From contig JBMOMJ010000044.1 of the NCBI GenBank assembly GCA_049324695.1, positions 38,548 to 102,547 of the forward strand: 64,000 nt of DNA, given 5' to 3'. Below the pieces are notes generated by a model. That model was not told where the DNA came from and ran no database searches. It saw only the letters and a program-made list of their open reading frames with translations. Position 1 is the first letter of the stretch, and the number at the start of each line of letters is the position of its first letter. Made by a program: the position numbers and the translations under genes. Source of the stretch: PMG-095 sp049324695 (GTDB lineage Bacteria > Myxococcota_A > Polyangia > Polyangiales > Polyangiaceae). Positions 1 to 8,857 of this stretch are shown here, piece by piece.

Positions 1-1065
1 TGTGGTCGGCGCAGGCAATTCGTCGATCGCGCCAAGGGAGGACGGAATCGGTGGGGTCACGATGTCCGACTCGCTCGTGTTCCGCGTCTGCCAGACTGTC
101 GCATCGGCAATCGCGCCGGTTCCGTGGCCGCGATCGTAGCGGAGCGTTTTCCATTCGAGCGGTGGCGAGGAGGCGTCGGCGGTCACGAGTACGTCTGCGC
201 GTTCGCCGGGAACCAGCAGGACCTCGCTTACTTCTTGCGGCGTCTCCAGCAGGCCACCATCGGTCCCGATCAACATTAGCGGCTTGCCCGGCAACGACAG
301 GCGGAAGTAGCGCGCGGTCGCCGCGTTCACCACGCGATAGCGATGAAGGCCACCTGGGCGTACGTCGGCGATGGGGTGCGCGCGGCCGTTCGCCAGGATG
401 ACATTGCCCTGCCTACCGACCATCGCATGCATCACCGGGTCGAAGCTCGCGAGTTGCCACGTAGCGGGGTCGATGAGGACGTCATCGAGAACCACCACGC
501 GGTCCGACGTCGTCTCCGGTTCGCTTGGCCCGCGCACGAGAACCGTGCCGTAGAGGCCGCGTTCGGCCTGCTCGTCCGACCGGATATGCGGGTGGTACCA
601 GAACGTGCCCGCATCCGGCACGACGAACTCGTAAGTGAACTCGCCCCCCGGTGCGATGGGCGCCTGAACGAGGGGCACGCCATCCATTGAGTTGGGAACG
701 CGGAGCCCGTGCCAGTGGAGGGTCGTCGCTTCCGAGAGCGAGTTTCGGAAATGCACTCGCACCGTGTCGCCGACGCGCGCCTCGATGCGCGGGCCAGGAA
801 GCACGCCGTTGTACGTCCACATTCGGACGCGGCGCCCCTGAGCGAGCTCGACGTCGGTCTCCTTGGCTTCGAGTTGCACTTCCACGACGGTGTCGGACGG
901 ATCGAGGTCAGGAGCGGCGCTCCCCTCGAACGTCCCCTCCCAAGAAGGAAGCTCGATCACCTTCGGCACCATCGAGCCCGAGTGGTCGTTCATCGAATGC
1001 TGCGAACATGCCGCGCCGCCTAGGACGACCACACTCACGAAGAGGCTGTGCTGGTTACGACGCAT
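1..1065 (-). CDS. multicopper oxidase lipoprotein (5' part; gene runs off the window)
   Basis: The first 355 codons read open to base 1, so the C-terminal part lies outside the window. The N-terminus is a lipoprotein signal with lipobox LGGAAC (Cys20). A cupredoxin domain follows with the type 2/3 copper motifs HWHG (His117, His119) and WYHPH (His158, His160). A second cupredoxin-like domain covers roughly residues 175-340. Multicopper oxidases of this kind oxidise Cu(I), metals or phenols with O2 outside the cytoplasm. The type 1 copper site and the remaining His ligands would be in the missing part. The start is the ATG at 1065 directly ahead of the lipoprotein signal. The family call is firm; the substrate cannot be told. 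Confidence 0.9.
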   Translation of the reverse strand, partial: MRRNQHSLFVSVVVLGGAACSQHSMNDHSGSMVPKVIELPSWEGTFEGSAAPDLDPSDTVVEVQLEAKETDVELAQGRRVRMWTYNGVLPGPRIEARVGDTVRVHFRNSLSEATTLHWHGLRVPNSMDGVPLVQAPIAPGGEFTYEFVVPDAGTFWYHPHIRSDEQAERGLYGTVLVRGPSEPETTSDRVVVLDDVLIDPATWQLASFDPVMHAMVGRQGNVILANGRAHPIADVRPGGLHRYRVVNAATARYFRLSLPGKPLMLIGTDGGLLETPQEVSEVLLVPGERADVLVTADASSPPLEWKTLRYDRGHGTGAIADATVWQTRNTSESDIVTPPIPSSLGAIDELPAPTT

Positions 1066-1247
1066 GATCTCATCTCCTCAACTGCTGCGAGCAACGTGCG
1101 TGACCGTGACGGCACTGGCAATCCCGAGCCTCGAGCGCGGCGGTCACTAGTGTACCAGAGCCCGCCCACGACAGGGGCCGCTGTGCGGGCCGAAACGCCC
1201 GCGCCGACGCCGCTCCCCGAGAGAAGAGGCAAGAGGCCGAGCACCGT

Positions 1248-1289
1248 CGATGTTCGATCACGAGTCGCGCGCCTCCTGATCGAACATCG
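1248..1289. repeat. 13-bp perfect inverted repeat upstream of the multicopper oxidase
   Basis: The arms CGATGTTCGATCA (1248-1260) and TGATCGAACATCG (1277-1289) are perfectly complementary with a 16-nt spacer. The element lies about 185 bp upstream of the oxidase start and downstream of the small exported protein gene. No T-run follows it on either strand, so a regulator operator or RNA structure is more likely than a standard terminator. I see no gene in the rest of 1066-1396. Confidence 0.6.
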
Positions 1290-1382
1290 CTCGCCTTGAG
1301 CCAGGGCCATGCATCTTGAGTTCCTCGGCACCATCGATGAGCGAGGGGCCCGCGAGTTTTGCATGGCTTTCTCGTGGAGCCT

Positions 1383-1415
1383 ACGAGCGGCCGCCGTTAA
1401 CGGACGGCCGCTCGT
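1383..1415 (-). terminator. stem-loop across the stop codon of the small exported protein gene
   Basis: ACGAGCGGCCG (1383-1393) pairs with CGGCCGCTCGT (1405-1415). An inner CCG-TTAA-CGG extends the stem to 14 bp with one bulged base. The loop holds the TAA stop of the 1397-1804 gene. There is no U-tract, so factor-independent termination is uncertain, but it would protect or end the minus-strand transcript. Confidence 0.5.
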
Positions 1416-1804
1416 GCAAGGCGAAGAACCTCTCGCGCCGTGTCGGAGTCCTTGGCTTGGAGTTGCACCCAGAAGCCAGTGCCGCCCGACGCGACAGCCA
1501 CGCGGAGGCCCTTGACGCTGAGCGGGCAGTTCGCCATTCCCTGCGCGGCCATCCCGCTGATGTGTTGCTCCACGCGCGCCCGGAGCCACTCGGCGGTCAG
1601 CCCTTTTTGAGCGGGCACGAAGACTTGCGCGCCAGCGAGCTTCTCGATCGTGGTGCGGCCAATGCGTTCCTGAATGCGCAGGGGCTCAACACGGTTGGCC
1701 TTGAAGGCGTGCAGCTCACATTGCGCAGAATCCGCGCGAGCCACGAAGGGAAGGGCGAGACTCGCAGCGAAAGCGCTGACGAACAGGAACTTGAATTGGG
1801 ACAT
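1397..1804 (-). CDS. small exported protein of unknown function
   Basis: A protein of 135 residues. The ATG at 1804 is chosen because GGAGAAGG precedes it at normal spacing; an in-frame ATG seven codons upstream has no such site. Residues 1-24 form a Sec signal peptide (hydrophobic LFVSAFAASLALPFVA, then ARADS). The mature part is about 110 residues with two Cys and no domain I recognise. It lies on the same strand as the multicopper oxidase, 331 bp upstream of it, with two hairpins between, so the two are probably separate transcripts. Function unknown. Confidence 0.6.
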   Translation of the reverse strand: MSQFKFLFVSAFAASLALPFVARADSAQCELHAFKANRVEPLRIQERIGRTTIEKLAGAQVFVPAQKGLTAEWLRARVEQHISGMAAQGMANCPLSVKGLRVAVASGGTGFWVQLQAKDSDTAREVLRLARAAVR

Positions 1805-2061
1805 GACACCTTCTCCTGATTGCACGGTGTAATCGGTCGTAGTTCATTCGGTATAGGCAGCGATCGGGGACAGCGTGACCGGGCTCGCCCGAGAATCACA
1901 CGCGCGCCGGCGCACAATCCAGTTGAGCGCACGCTTTGCGCTGTGCACGCGTGCTGCGCAGTAATTTCGTGTTTCCTTCACGCTGTCCGGCATCCCCAGG
2001 GGGGAGTTATTGTGCGGAGAGCGCATGTCGGGGCCCTTCTTCTCGCATTGGTGAAGTACCG

Positions 2062-2211
2062 ATGACGAAGAGCGCTTTGAGCGAAGCTCCCGAACTCGCG
2101 TATCGAAATGGCGGCTTCCTCGACAGCGACGACGGCCGCTGGTTTCGAATCCTCGCCGAATAGTTGGAGCCGCTCTACCGCTTCAAACGCGAGCAGATCC
2201 ACGACACGGTC
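2062..2211 (+). pseudogene. N-terminal fragment of a LOG-family (lysine decarboxylase-like, TIGR00730-type) gene, interrupted by a stop
   Basis: From the ATG at 2062 the frame gives a peptide ending DSDDGRWFRILAE, then a TAG (2161-2163), then LEPLYRFKREQIHDTV in the same frame. This matches the conserved start of Rossmann-fold LOG proteins (pattern DxRPxRILxEYLEPxxRFxxxxIxDTIVFFGSAR), where the TAG takes the place of the conserved Tyr. Homology stops at 2211, immediately before the expected VFFGSAR loop and at the stop codon of convergent jetD (2210-2212). It is a dead remnant, probably truncated when the Wadjet operon arrived. No gene is seen in 1805-2061. Confidence 0.6.
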
Positions 2212-3406
2212 AGCGCAGGGCTTGTAGGGCCGACTCCAACCATCGAAACCCAATTCGCTCCTGCTCCAGGCGCACTGCTTGCCCCAGCCGGTCATGAACG
2301 AGATCGTCGTAGAGGGTGTGTTCCTCTGGTTCGAGATGGTTCGGTGCAAACCTGGCCGGCTCGCCCTCGCGCACCCAGGCGTGGCGGTGCGTCACCAGCG
2401 TTTCGCGATCCATGAGCAAGGAGCGGGCATGTGGTAGTTGCGTGCGTAGGCGGTCCAGCATCCAAAAGCCGTGGGTATCGAGATCTCCCCAGTAGTGAAG
2501 CTGCACGTTTTTCAGCCAAGCCGCTTCGGCCAGTCGCTCGAGCCCATAACCCAGCCCGAAAATTACGATGCTCCGAGAAGCTGCAGGGAATGCGAGGCCG
2601 TTCACCTCGTTCTCGGTGATGAAGACCCGTTCCACCGGCAGTCTGAGCTTCGCGAATTCCGATGCGGGAATTGCGATGTCGCTCATACCTTGCAGACACA
2701 GCTCGGGATCGAGCAGGCGAAAGCGCACCTGCGCTGGTTTGGTGCGTAGTCCGTAGCGCCGTTCGAAATTGCGCGCGCCCACGCTGCTCGCGTCGATCGC
2801 ATCGGGGTGCAACACCTGATCGAGTAACTCGGCGAGAACGCCCTTGTGAAGCTCGATGAACTTGGTATCGACGCGCGGAACGTCAATCTGCCGGACGTAA
2901 ACGGAGGCTTTGGGGTGTGCACGGAACCACGACAGCACCGCCAAGATGAGCGACCAATCCGCCTCACGCTCGAGTGCGGTCAGTGGTCGCTTCATTAGCC
3001 AGGTCTCGAGCTCCGGGAACGTTGTGAGCGTTTCGGCAACCAGCGCTCGAAAGCGAGCCATCTGCCGCTCCTTGCCGATGAGGCGCAGCGCGTCCTGCTC
3101 GCTGGGCACGTTGATCGAAACGGGCACACGATTGAGGCCGAGCCGTCGCAGGTTGCGCTCTTCCCACTCCACTACGTAGCCGAAGCCTCGCGTCGATCGG
3201 CTGGCTTCCTCCAGAGCCTTGATCCACGTTCGCACCTCGTCGAAGCGCTCGGAGAGGTCGCTCGTGCTAGGCCCGCGCAGCCGAAGTCGAAGCGGAAATG
3301 CCTGCTCACCTGCAAGGGCGACTCGCAGCAGGTGCCCGTTGTCCCAGTGTCGGATCAGCTCGGCGCGCAAGTCGGCGGGAGAGGACCAGCTCTTTTCGCG
3401 CGTCAT
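2210..3406 (-). CDS. jetD: Wadjet type I protein JetD (DUF3322/DUF2220, TOPRIM-like nuclease subunit)
   Basis: A protein of 398 residues. In Wadjet systems JetD is the nuclease that cleaves plasmid DNA after loop extrusion by JetABC. The N-terminal half (about 1-190) fits the DUF3322 arm. The C-terminal half carries the TOPRIM-like acidic residues: the ITENEVNG strand (Glu265, Glu267) and the YWGDLDTHGF motif (Asp308, Asp310). It is the last gene of jetABCD; its ATG overlaps the jetC stop by 4 bp (ATGA), so it should be translationally coupled. Length and motifs suggest an intact enzyme. The stop codon abuts the LOG-gene remnant. Confidence 0.93.
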   Translation of the reverse strand: MTREKSWSSPADLRAELIRHWDNGHLLRVALAGEQAFPLRLRLRGPSTSDLSERFDEVRTWIKALEEASRSTRGFGYVVEWEERNLRRLGLNRVPVSINVPSEQDALRLIGKERQMARFRALVAETLTTFPELETWLMKRPLTALEREADWSLILAVLSWFRAHPKASVYVRQIDVPRVDTKFIELHKGVLAELLDQVLHPDAIDASSVGARNFERRYGLRTKPAQVRFRLLDPELCLQGMSDIAIPASEFAKLRLPVERVFITENEVNGLAFPAASRSIVIFGLGYGLERLAEAAWLKNVQLHYWGDLDTHGFWMLDRLRTQLPHARSLLMDRETLVTHRHAWVREGEPARFAPNHLEPEEHTLYDDLVHDRLGQAVRLEQERIGFRWLESALQALR

Positions 3407-6400
3407 GCGCTCCTAGCAATCTTCTCGGCCTGGTATTCTTCGATAGTGAGATTGCGCAGCATCGAGCAGCGCCCTTCCTCGTTGTGCACGAAACCCACAC
3501 TGGCAACGTGCGGCTCGATGATGTGGATCTTTTGGAGCGGCGTGACGATCAGAAGCTGGAGGTTCATTCGTTCGAATAGCTCGAGCCCATACCGCGCGGA
3601 CTCGTCGGAGCCGCGACCGAAAGCTTCGTCGATGACCACGAAGCGAAATGTGCGCGTGCGAGATGCTGGTTGATCGAGACCGAACTGATACGCGAGGCTC
3701 GCAGCTAACACGGTGTAGGCGAGCTTTTCCTTCTGCCCTCCCGATTTGCCTCCCGAGTCTGTGTAGTGCTCGTGCTCGACGTCGCCCTCGCGCCAGCGCT
3801 CCGAAGCAGCAAATTCGAACCAATTTCGAACATCAGTCACCTTGCGCGTCCAACGCCGGTCGAGCTCCGTCGTTCCCTCCCGGCCGCGAAAACGCTCGAT
3901 CACGGCTTTCACCTGTAGAAACTTGGCTTCGGAGTACGCGTCATCCTCCGAACCCGTGAGAGCACCTTCGGTGCAAGAACGGAGCGCCTGCTGAAAATCC
4001 CGAACTTCGACGTCGGGAGCCGCAACCGCTTCGAGCCGAATGTAACGGTTAGGGTTGTAGTCGATTTCGTGCAGTGAAGCGTTGATCAGATCCACGCGCT
4101 CGCGGATGGTCTGGCGCTCGCGCGCGAGCTGCGATTGAAAATTCGCGACCTCGCGGATGGTGTTCTCGTTCAGCAGCTGCTTGAAGCGGGTCTCGAAGCG
4201 AGGCAGATCGTCGCTCGTTAGCTGCGTCAGCATCTTTTCGAACTCTGCCGCCGAGGCCAAGCTCGCGTCCACTTCCTGAGTGTCGAGAGGGTAGTCCCTG
4301 GAGTAGGCCTGCATGGCCAGAACGACCTTCTCCGACAAGCGCTCTTGCTTCTTCTTGTCCGCGTCGATCTTGGCTTGCAGCCAATCGCGCATTTGCTGTT
4401 GTCGATTTTCACAGCTCTCCACAGACAGCGTGTGCTCGCCGAGCGCGTCGCTCCGCATCAGGTCCAGTCGCGGGAATGTGCCAGCCTTCACCGCCTCGGG
4501 CGTTCCTGCCAATAGCTCCGCACATTCGGCCTGCTGCAAACGCGTCGAGGCCAGCTTGTCTTTGACGACGGCTTGCTCGCTGCGGGCTTGGGTTAGCTTC
4601 TCCTCCGTAGCCTGAAGCGTGGCTTCGAGCTCTCGTAACGTTTGCTCGAGGTGCCGCAGAATATCTGATTCTAACTCCAGCTTTCGACGCTCGTCCTCGA
4701 GTTTTGCTATCTCGGAGACCAGTGGGCGCCAGTCCAGGTCTCGAAAACTTTGGAATACGAGCAACTGGTTTGCGGCGGTGATTCGTTGCCGTAGGGTTTC
4801 CAGCTCCGCCTCGAGTTCGGAGATACGCTGCCCGGTGTTTCCACACTGCGCCTCGAGCCGACGTAGTTGCTGCTCCACTGCGGCAATCTTGGCTTCGTTC
4901 GACCAGCCGAGTACGAACCTCGTACGGTCGTCGATGCGGTGCCGATCGTCTTTCTCGTGATAGTCGCCACGGCTCTTGATCTGACCCGATGGCGTCACGG
5001 CGCGTTCCTCGCGCCGAAATGCTTCCAGCGTGTCGCAGCACGCATAGTTGAAGCGCTGCGCGAGCTCGGCCTCGAGCCAGGCGTAGAACGTGGAGTCTGG
5101 CTTGATCGCGAGCTTGCGCACCAAAGAGTTCACTGGCAACGTCGCCGGAACGCGGTTGTCGCGCTGGCGCACACGGTAGTACACGAACCTTTCGCCCAGA
5201 TGAGTCTGATTGGCCCACTCCGCCACCGTGGCGTAGTGTGCGTCTCCGACGAGTAACGAAAGACCGAACTGATGGAGCAGCCGTTCCGCCGCGCCCTCCC
5301 AAACGCGTGCCTCCTCGCGCACCTGGATCAGCTCGCCGATGAACGGCAGCTCGGTTTCCTCCAGCCCGGTTTCCTCACACAGCCTCTCTCGCAGCATGAG
5401 CATGCGCCGCGGAATGTTCGAGCGCCGCTGCTTCAGCGAGTTGAGCTCGGTAGCGACCTCGTCGTGCTGCTTGCGGAGTTCACGAAACTCGACCGTGGCT
5501 TCGGTGCGAGCGTTTTGGGCTGTGCTCTCTCTGCCGGCCACTTCCTCCTTCAAGGCTTGCGCCGCCCTCTGATTGCTCAAAAACGCGTCCGCATCGCGAG
5601 CGTGCGGCAACGTTAGGCCCTGGGCAAGGCCGTCGTACTGATCGGCGCGCCTCTGTCGCGCTGCTCGTTCGGATTCCCTCTGCGCAATGGTGGCCTTGAG
5701 GCTCTCGATGCGGTCGCCGCCGTTCTTGGCGATGTCTCGTTTGAGCTCGTCGCGCCGGCTCCACTCGTCGCGCTGCTCGTGCTGGAGCGATTCTACTCGC
5801 TCGCTCAGTCGCGCGAGCTGGGAGCTCTGCGCTTGTTCGCGCTTCGTGAGAAGCTCGCTTTTCAGAGTCGAGAACCAGGCGCGCAGCGCGTCACGACAGG
5901 CCTGGAGCTGTTCGAGCTCTCGCGCGAGCTCGGCGTGCTTGTGACAATCTTCCACGAGTGGCGTCAGCCGTTCGATTTGCGCTTTCGCCTTGAGCACCGC
6001 GGCGTGCGCACGGTTCAAGTCTTCGAAGTGCCCGACCAGCGCCTGGATGCGTTCCTCGACCGGGAACGACTCGAGCATGTGATCGCGTACGAAGTCGGTG
6101 AGGTTACCAATCGCCTTCATCGACACGGTTTGATGGAACAGCTCGAGCGCCTGCTCGTTTTCGATTCCAAGCCGACGCCGAAACGCGCCCGCGTACGGCG
6201 GAAATGTATCGTGGATTTCGAGTCCGGCTGCACGTCGCAGGCGCTTTCGCAAATCTGCGATGTCCGGCCCGAACCCGCCGAAATCTTCGGTGATGCTCAG
6301 GGCGCGATCGGCGACCACGAAGAGCCGAGCAGGCGGTCCGTCGGCGTCCCTCAGCCAGAACACCTGCGCGAGCGTGACGTGCTGCTCCAAGGCTTCGTTG

Positions 6401-6783
6401 AAGAAGCGCGCGAGAATCACCGAATAGTTGTTGTGATCTCGTAAGCCGACCGGCCTTGCAGCTACGCCAGATGCAGAGCGCTCGGCCTTGTAGAACCCGA
6501 GCACGTAGGACCGCAGCGTTCGCTCGCGTGCTTCTGCGCCGGCTGCCTTGTTGTAGGCGAGCCTCTGCGGCGGGACGAGCAGCGTCGTCATGGCATCGAC
6601 CAACGTGGACTTACCCGAGCCGATGTCACCGGTCAGCAGCGCGTTCTTCCCGCCTGCCGTCAAGCTCCAGACGCGCTCGTGAAACGTTCCCCAGTTGAAG
6701 ACCTCGAGACGCTCCAGGCGGAAGCCGGCGCGCTCGGGGACCGCAGAGGCGGTGCTGGAGTGAAGCTCCGCGGCGTCGTTCAT
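3403..6783 (-). CDS. jetC: Wadjet type I protein JetC (SMC/MukB-like ATPase)
   Basis: A protein of 1126 residues with SMC-like architecture. Walker A is GDIGSGKST (about 52-60). Long coiled coils rich in Glu/Arg/Leu run from about 240 to 480 and 620 to 880, with a hinge-like segment between them. The signature is SGGQKEK (about 1014-1020) and Walker B is VVIDEA (about 1049-1054), followed by a D-loop-like GRGSDES. JetC is the ATPase motor of the loop-extruding JetABC complex that recognises small circular DNA. It overlaps jetB by 4 bp upstream and jetD by 4 bp downstream. All ATPase motifs are intact. Confidence 0.95.
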   Translation of the reverse strand: MNDAAELHSSTASAVPERAGFRLERLEVFNWGTFHERVWSLTAGGKNALLTGDIGSGKSTLVDAMTTLLVPPQRLAYNKAAGAEARERTLRSYVLGFYKAERSASGVAARPVGLRDHNNYSVILARFFNEALEQHVTLAQVFWLRDADGPPARLFVVADRALSITEDFGGFGPDIADLRKRLRRAAGLEIHDTFPPYAGAFRRRLGIENEQALELFHQTVSMKAIGNLTDFVRDHMLESFPVEERIQALVGHFEDLNRAHAAVLKAKAQIERLTPLVEDCHKHAELARELEQLQACRDALRAWFSTLKSELLTKREQAQSSQLARLSERVESLQHEQRDEWSRRDELKRDIAKNGGDRIESLKATIAQRESERAARQRRADQYDGLAQGLTLPHARDADAFLSNQRAAQALKEEVAGRESTAQNARTEATVEFRELRKQHDEVATELNSLKQRRSNIPRRMLMLRERLCEETGLEETELPFIGELIQVREEARVWEGAAERLLHQFGLSLLVGDAHYATVAEWANQTHLGERFVYYRVRQRDNRVPATLPVNSLVRKLAIKPDSTFYAWLEAELAQRFNYACCDTLEAFRREERAVTPSGQIKSRGDYHEKDDRHRIDDRTRFVLGWSNEAKIAAVEQQLRRLEAQCGNTGQRISELEAELETLRQRITAANQLLVFQSFRDLDWRPLVSEIAKLEDERRKLELESDILRHLEQTLRELEATLQATEEKLTQARSEQAVVKDKLASTRLQQAECAELLAGTPEAVKAGTFPRLDLMRSDALGEHTLSVESCENRQQQMRDWLQAKIDADKKKQERLSEKVVLAMQAYSRDYPLDTQEVDASLASAAEFEKMLTQLTSDDLPRFETRFKQLLNENTIREVANFQSQLARERQTIRERVDLINASLHEIDYNPNRYIRLEAVAAPDVEVRDFQQALRSCTEGALTGSEDDAYSEAKFLQVKAVIERFRGREGTTELDRRWTRKVTDVRNWFEFAASERWREGDVEHEHYTDSGGKSGGQKEKLAYTVLAASLAYQFGLDQPASRTRTFRFVVIDEAFGRGSDESARYGLELFERMNLQLLIVTPLQKIHIIEPHVASVGFVHNEEGRCSMLRNLTIEEYQAEKIARSA

Positions 6784-7385
6784 GGCTCGCTCGCCGTTTC
6801 TGCCAAGTTGGAGGTTGCGTGCGCGCGGTACTCGGCAAGCCGTTGCTCGAAGTCAGCCAGCCATTGTGCGTCGACGAACGTCTTTACGATGCGCCGCACT
6901 TCGAAACGAGTATCGTCTCCCTTGAGCCGGCGCAGAAACCCCAGATCGACCACCTTCGTGACGTGCTGCGCGACCCTATCGACGAGCTTCGCCTCGTTGC
7001 CTGTGTTCGGCAAGAACAGCCGGAGCATCTCCACGATTTCGTCGAGACTGAGCACTAGCCGCGTCTCCCCACTCTTCGCATCGAACTCCGCCAGCTTCTT
7101 TCGCAAGAGCGCGAGCAGCAGGCTCACTGGGTAGCTCAGCGGACGTCGGGGAACCAAGCGCGGCAGCTCGGCTTCGCCCTCGGCCAGCTGACGCTGGCGC
7201 AGGTACGCGTAGCCCTCCGCCTCATCGAGCACCAGCTCGAGTTGAAGCGGCGCCACATAGTCTCGCACGCGCGCTTGCGATTCGAGCAGCTGCTGCCACA
7301 AAGCTGGATCGTTCTCTCGATAGGCAACTCCTTTCATCAGCGACGTGAGGACCAGCGAAAACGCTTCTGGCTTGGGCGCGCTCAT
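6780..7385 (-). CDS. jetB: Wadjet type I protein JetB (DUF4194, MukE/kite-like subunit)
   Basis: A protein of 201 residues, matching DUF4194 JetB by length, position and sequence (conserved segment around LLESQARVRDYVAPLQLELVLDE and PLSYPVSLLLALLRKKL). JetB is the winged-helix kite subunit that bridges the JetC heads with JetA. The gene starts inside the jetA stop (4-bp overlap) and its own stop overlaps the jetC start, which fits stoichiometric co-translation. No truncation is seen. Confidence 0.92.
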   Translation of the reverse strand: MSAPKPEAFSLVLTSLMKGVAYRENDPALWQQLLESQARVRDYVAPLQLELVLDEAEGYAYLRQRQLAEGEAELPRLVPRRPLSYPVSLLLALLRKKLAEFDAKSGETRLVLSLDEIVEMLRLFLPNTGNEAKLVDRVAQHVTKVVDLGFLRRLKGDDTRFEVRRIVKTFVDAQWLADFEQRLAEYRAHATSNLAETASEP

Positions 7386-8857
7386 GCCGTACCTCCGGCG
7401 GGACGTAGCCGGATCGCGCGTTCACGGCCGAATACGACTACCGGCAATGTCGCCTCGCGCCGACGTGCCGAGCTATCCACGAAGCACACCACGTGGGACC
7501 GGCTATCGTCGATGACGGCGCTATCGCTGTCAGCAGCCAGGCTCAAATACGCGACGAGCTCAGCCAATCCTTGCTCGAGCGGGTGCAGATCGAGCAATTC
7601 TGCCAAGGAAATCTGTGAACGTGTTTGAAGCGCGCGTCCGATCAGCGCTTGCAGGCGCGCCTTGTCGACGTGCACTTGTTCGAACAGCGCGTCAGCGGTG
7701 GCGGACTCATCTCCCGCCCGCAGCGCTTCTGCGCTGATCCGCGGGCGCAGCGGCGGCCGAAACATTGGGCGATCCATCGGCAAGCTCAACGCGGGGCACG
7801 CTTCGTCGATCGTCGCGAACGACCCTTCGGGAGGCGCCTCGCGAAGCGCCAGAGCGTGCTGTTCGACGTCGCGAATGAGTTGCATGATACGGCGGTTCTC
7901 GAGCCACACCTGGTCGTCCAGATATCGCCGGAGTTGGGAGGATAGGCGCGCCACAGTCCGCTGTGCCACCTCTCCGGCAGCAAGCCAGTCGTAGTGAATG
8001 CGGAGCAGACGTCGGTCTGGCTGAAGAGCTCTTACGGGCTCGAGCGCCCAAACACGCTCGAGCAAAGAAGAAAGCTCGTCCTGGCGCTCGGGCGACATCA
8101 AGAAATCCCAGAAGGCGCGGAAGCTCTTGCCCTGATCCGAGTCGCCAATTGCGTCGCGCTCGCCGAAAATCTGCTCGAGGAGAGCTCCCTTGCCAGCTTC
8201 CCACACGGCGATCCGTTCGCGTACGCCGCGGTCGAGATCTCGGAAGTTCTGGTCAACTTCACGAAAATCCGAAAGTAGCCCACGAGCCGTCGCCGCCATC
8301 TGGAGAAAGCGATCCTTGACTTGCGCCGGATCCATGACTTGCCAGCGACCCTCGCGCACGAGCTCGATCTCTTGCTCGAGCTTGGCCTTGCGCCGCTCGA
8401 GCTCTGCCACGCGCTCCTCCGGGTCCACCATCGTGCCCTCGGCCATTTGTCGCAAAAGCTCGAACACCATCATCAGCCTCGATTCCGTGCTGACGAGCTG
8501 CCGTTGTCGGAGGCTCGATAGCCATTCGATGGCGCGCTCTGCGCCGGTGGTGAGGTCGAAGTGTGGGACGTCGCTACCGGCTGGGTAGTACTTGCGCAGC
8601 CAGCCCCGGTCGTCGCTTGCCCAGTCCTCGAGGTACTGCTTGGCTGTCTTCGGAAAAGCGCCGTCGCCGAGCTCGGCGCGCAACGCGTGAAGGTGATCAT
8701 CGAGCAGCGATTCGAGCTGCGGCTGCGAATGCGTGCGCACGTTCGGCTCGATGAAACTCTTGAATAGTACGCTGGCGATCAGCGGTGCATGGTCGGCGAG
8801 CAGTAGCCTCCACGCAGGGTGCGTACGCCGAAGAGTGTCGAGAAAGCGGTAGTCCAT
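7382..8857 (-). CDS. jetA: Wadjet type I protein JetA (DUF3375, kleisin-like subunit)
   Basis: A protein of 491 residues in the DUF3375 family. It opens with the typical helical N-terminus (WRLLLADHAPLIASVLFKSF, about residues 17-36) and has a coiled segment around VAELERRKAKLEQEIELVREG. JetA is the MukF-like kleisin of the condensin-like JetABC complex. It is the first gene of the minus-strand operon. The ATG at 8857 has GGCAGGT just upstream. The order jetA-jetB-jetC-jetD with 4-bp overlaps is the standard type I arrangement, so the system looks complete. Confidence 0.93.
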   Translation of the reverse strand: MDYRFLDTLRRTHPAWRLLLADHAPLIASVLFKSFIEPNVRTHSQPQLESLLDDHLHALRAELGDGAFPKTAKQYLEDWASDDRGWLRKYYPAGSDVPHFDLTTGAERAIEWLSSLRQRQLVSTESRLMMVFELLRQMAEGTMVDPEERVAELERRKAKLEQEIELVREGRWQVMDPAQVKDRFLQMAATARGLLSDFREVDQNFRDLDRGVRERIAVWEAGKGALLEQIFGERDAIGDSDQGKSFRAFWDFLMSPERQDELSSLLERVWALEPVRALQPDRRLLRIHYDWLAAGEVAQRTVARLSSQLRRYLDDQVWLENRRIMQLIRDVEQHALALREAPPEGSFATIDEACPALSLPMDRPMFRPPLRPRISAEALRAGDESATADALFEQVHVDKARLQALIGRALQTRSQISLAELLDLHPLEQGLAELVAYLSLAADSDSAVIDDSRSHVVCFVDSSARRREATLPVVVFGRERAIRLRPAGGTA

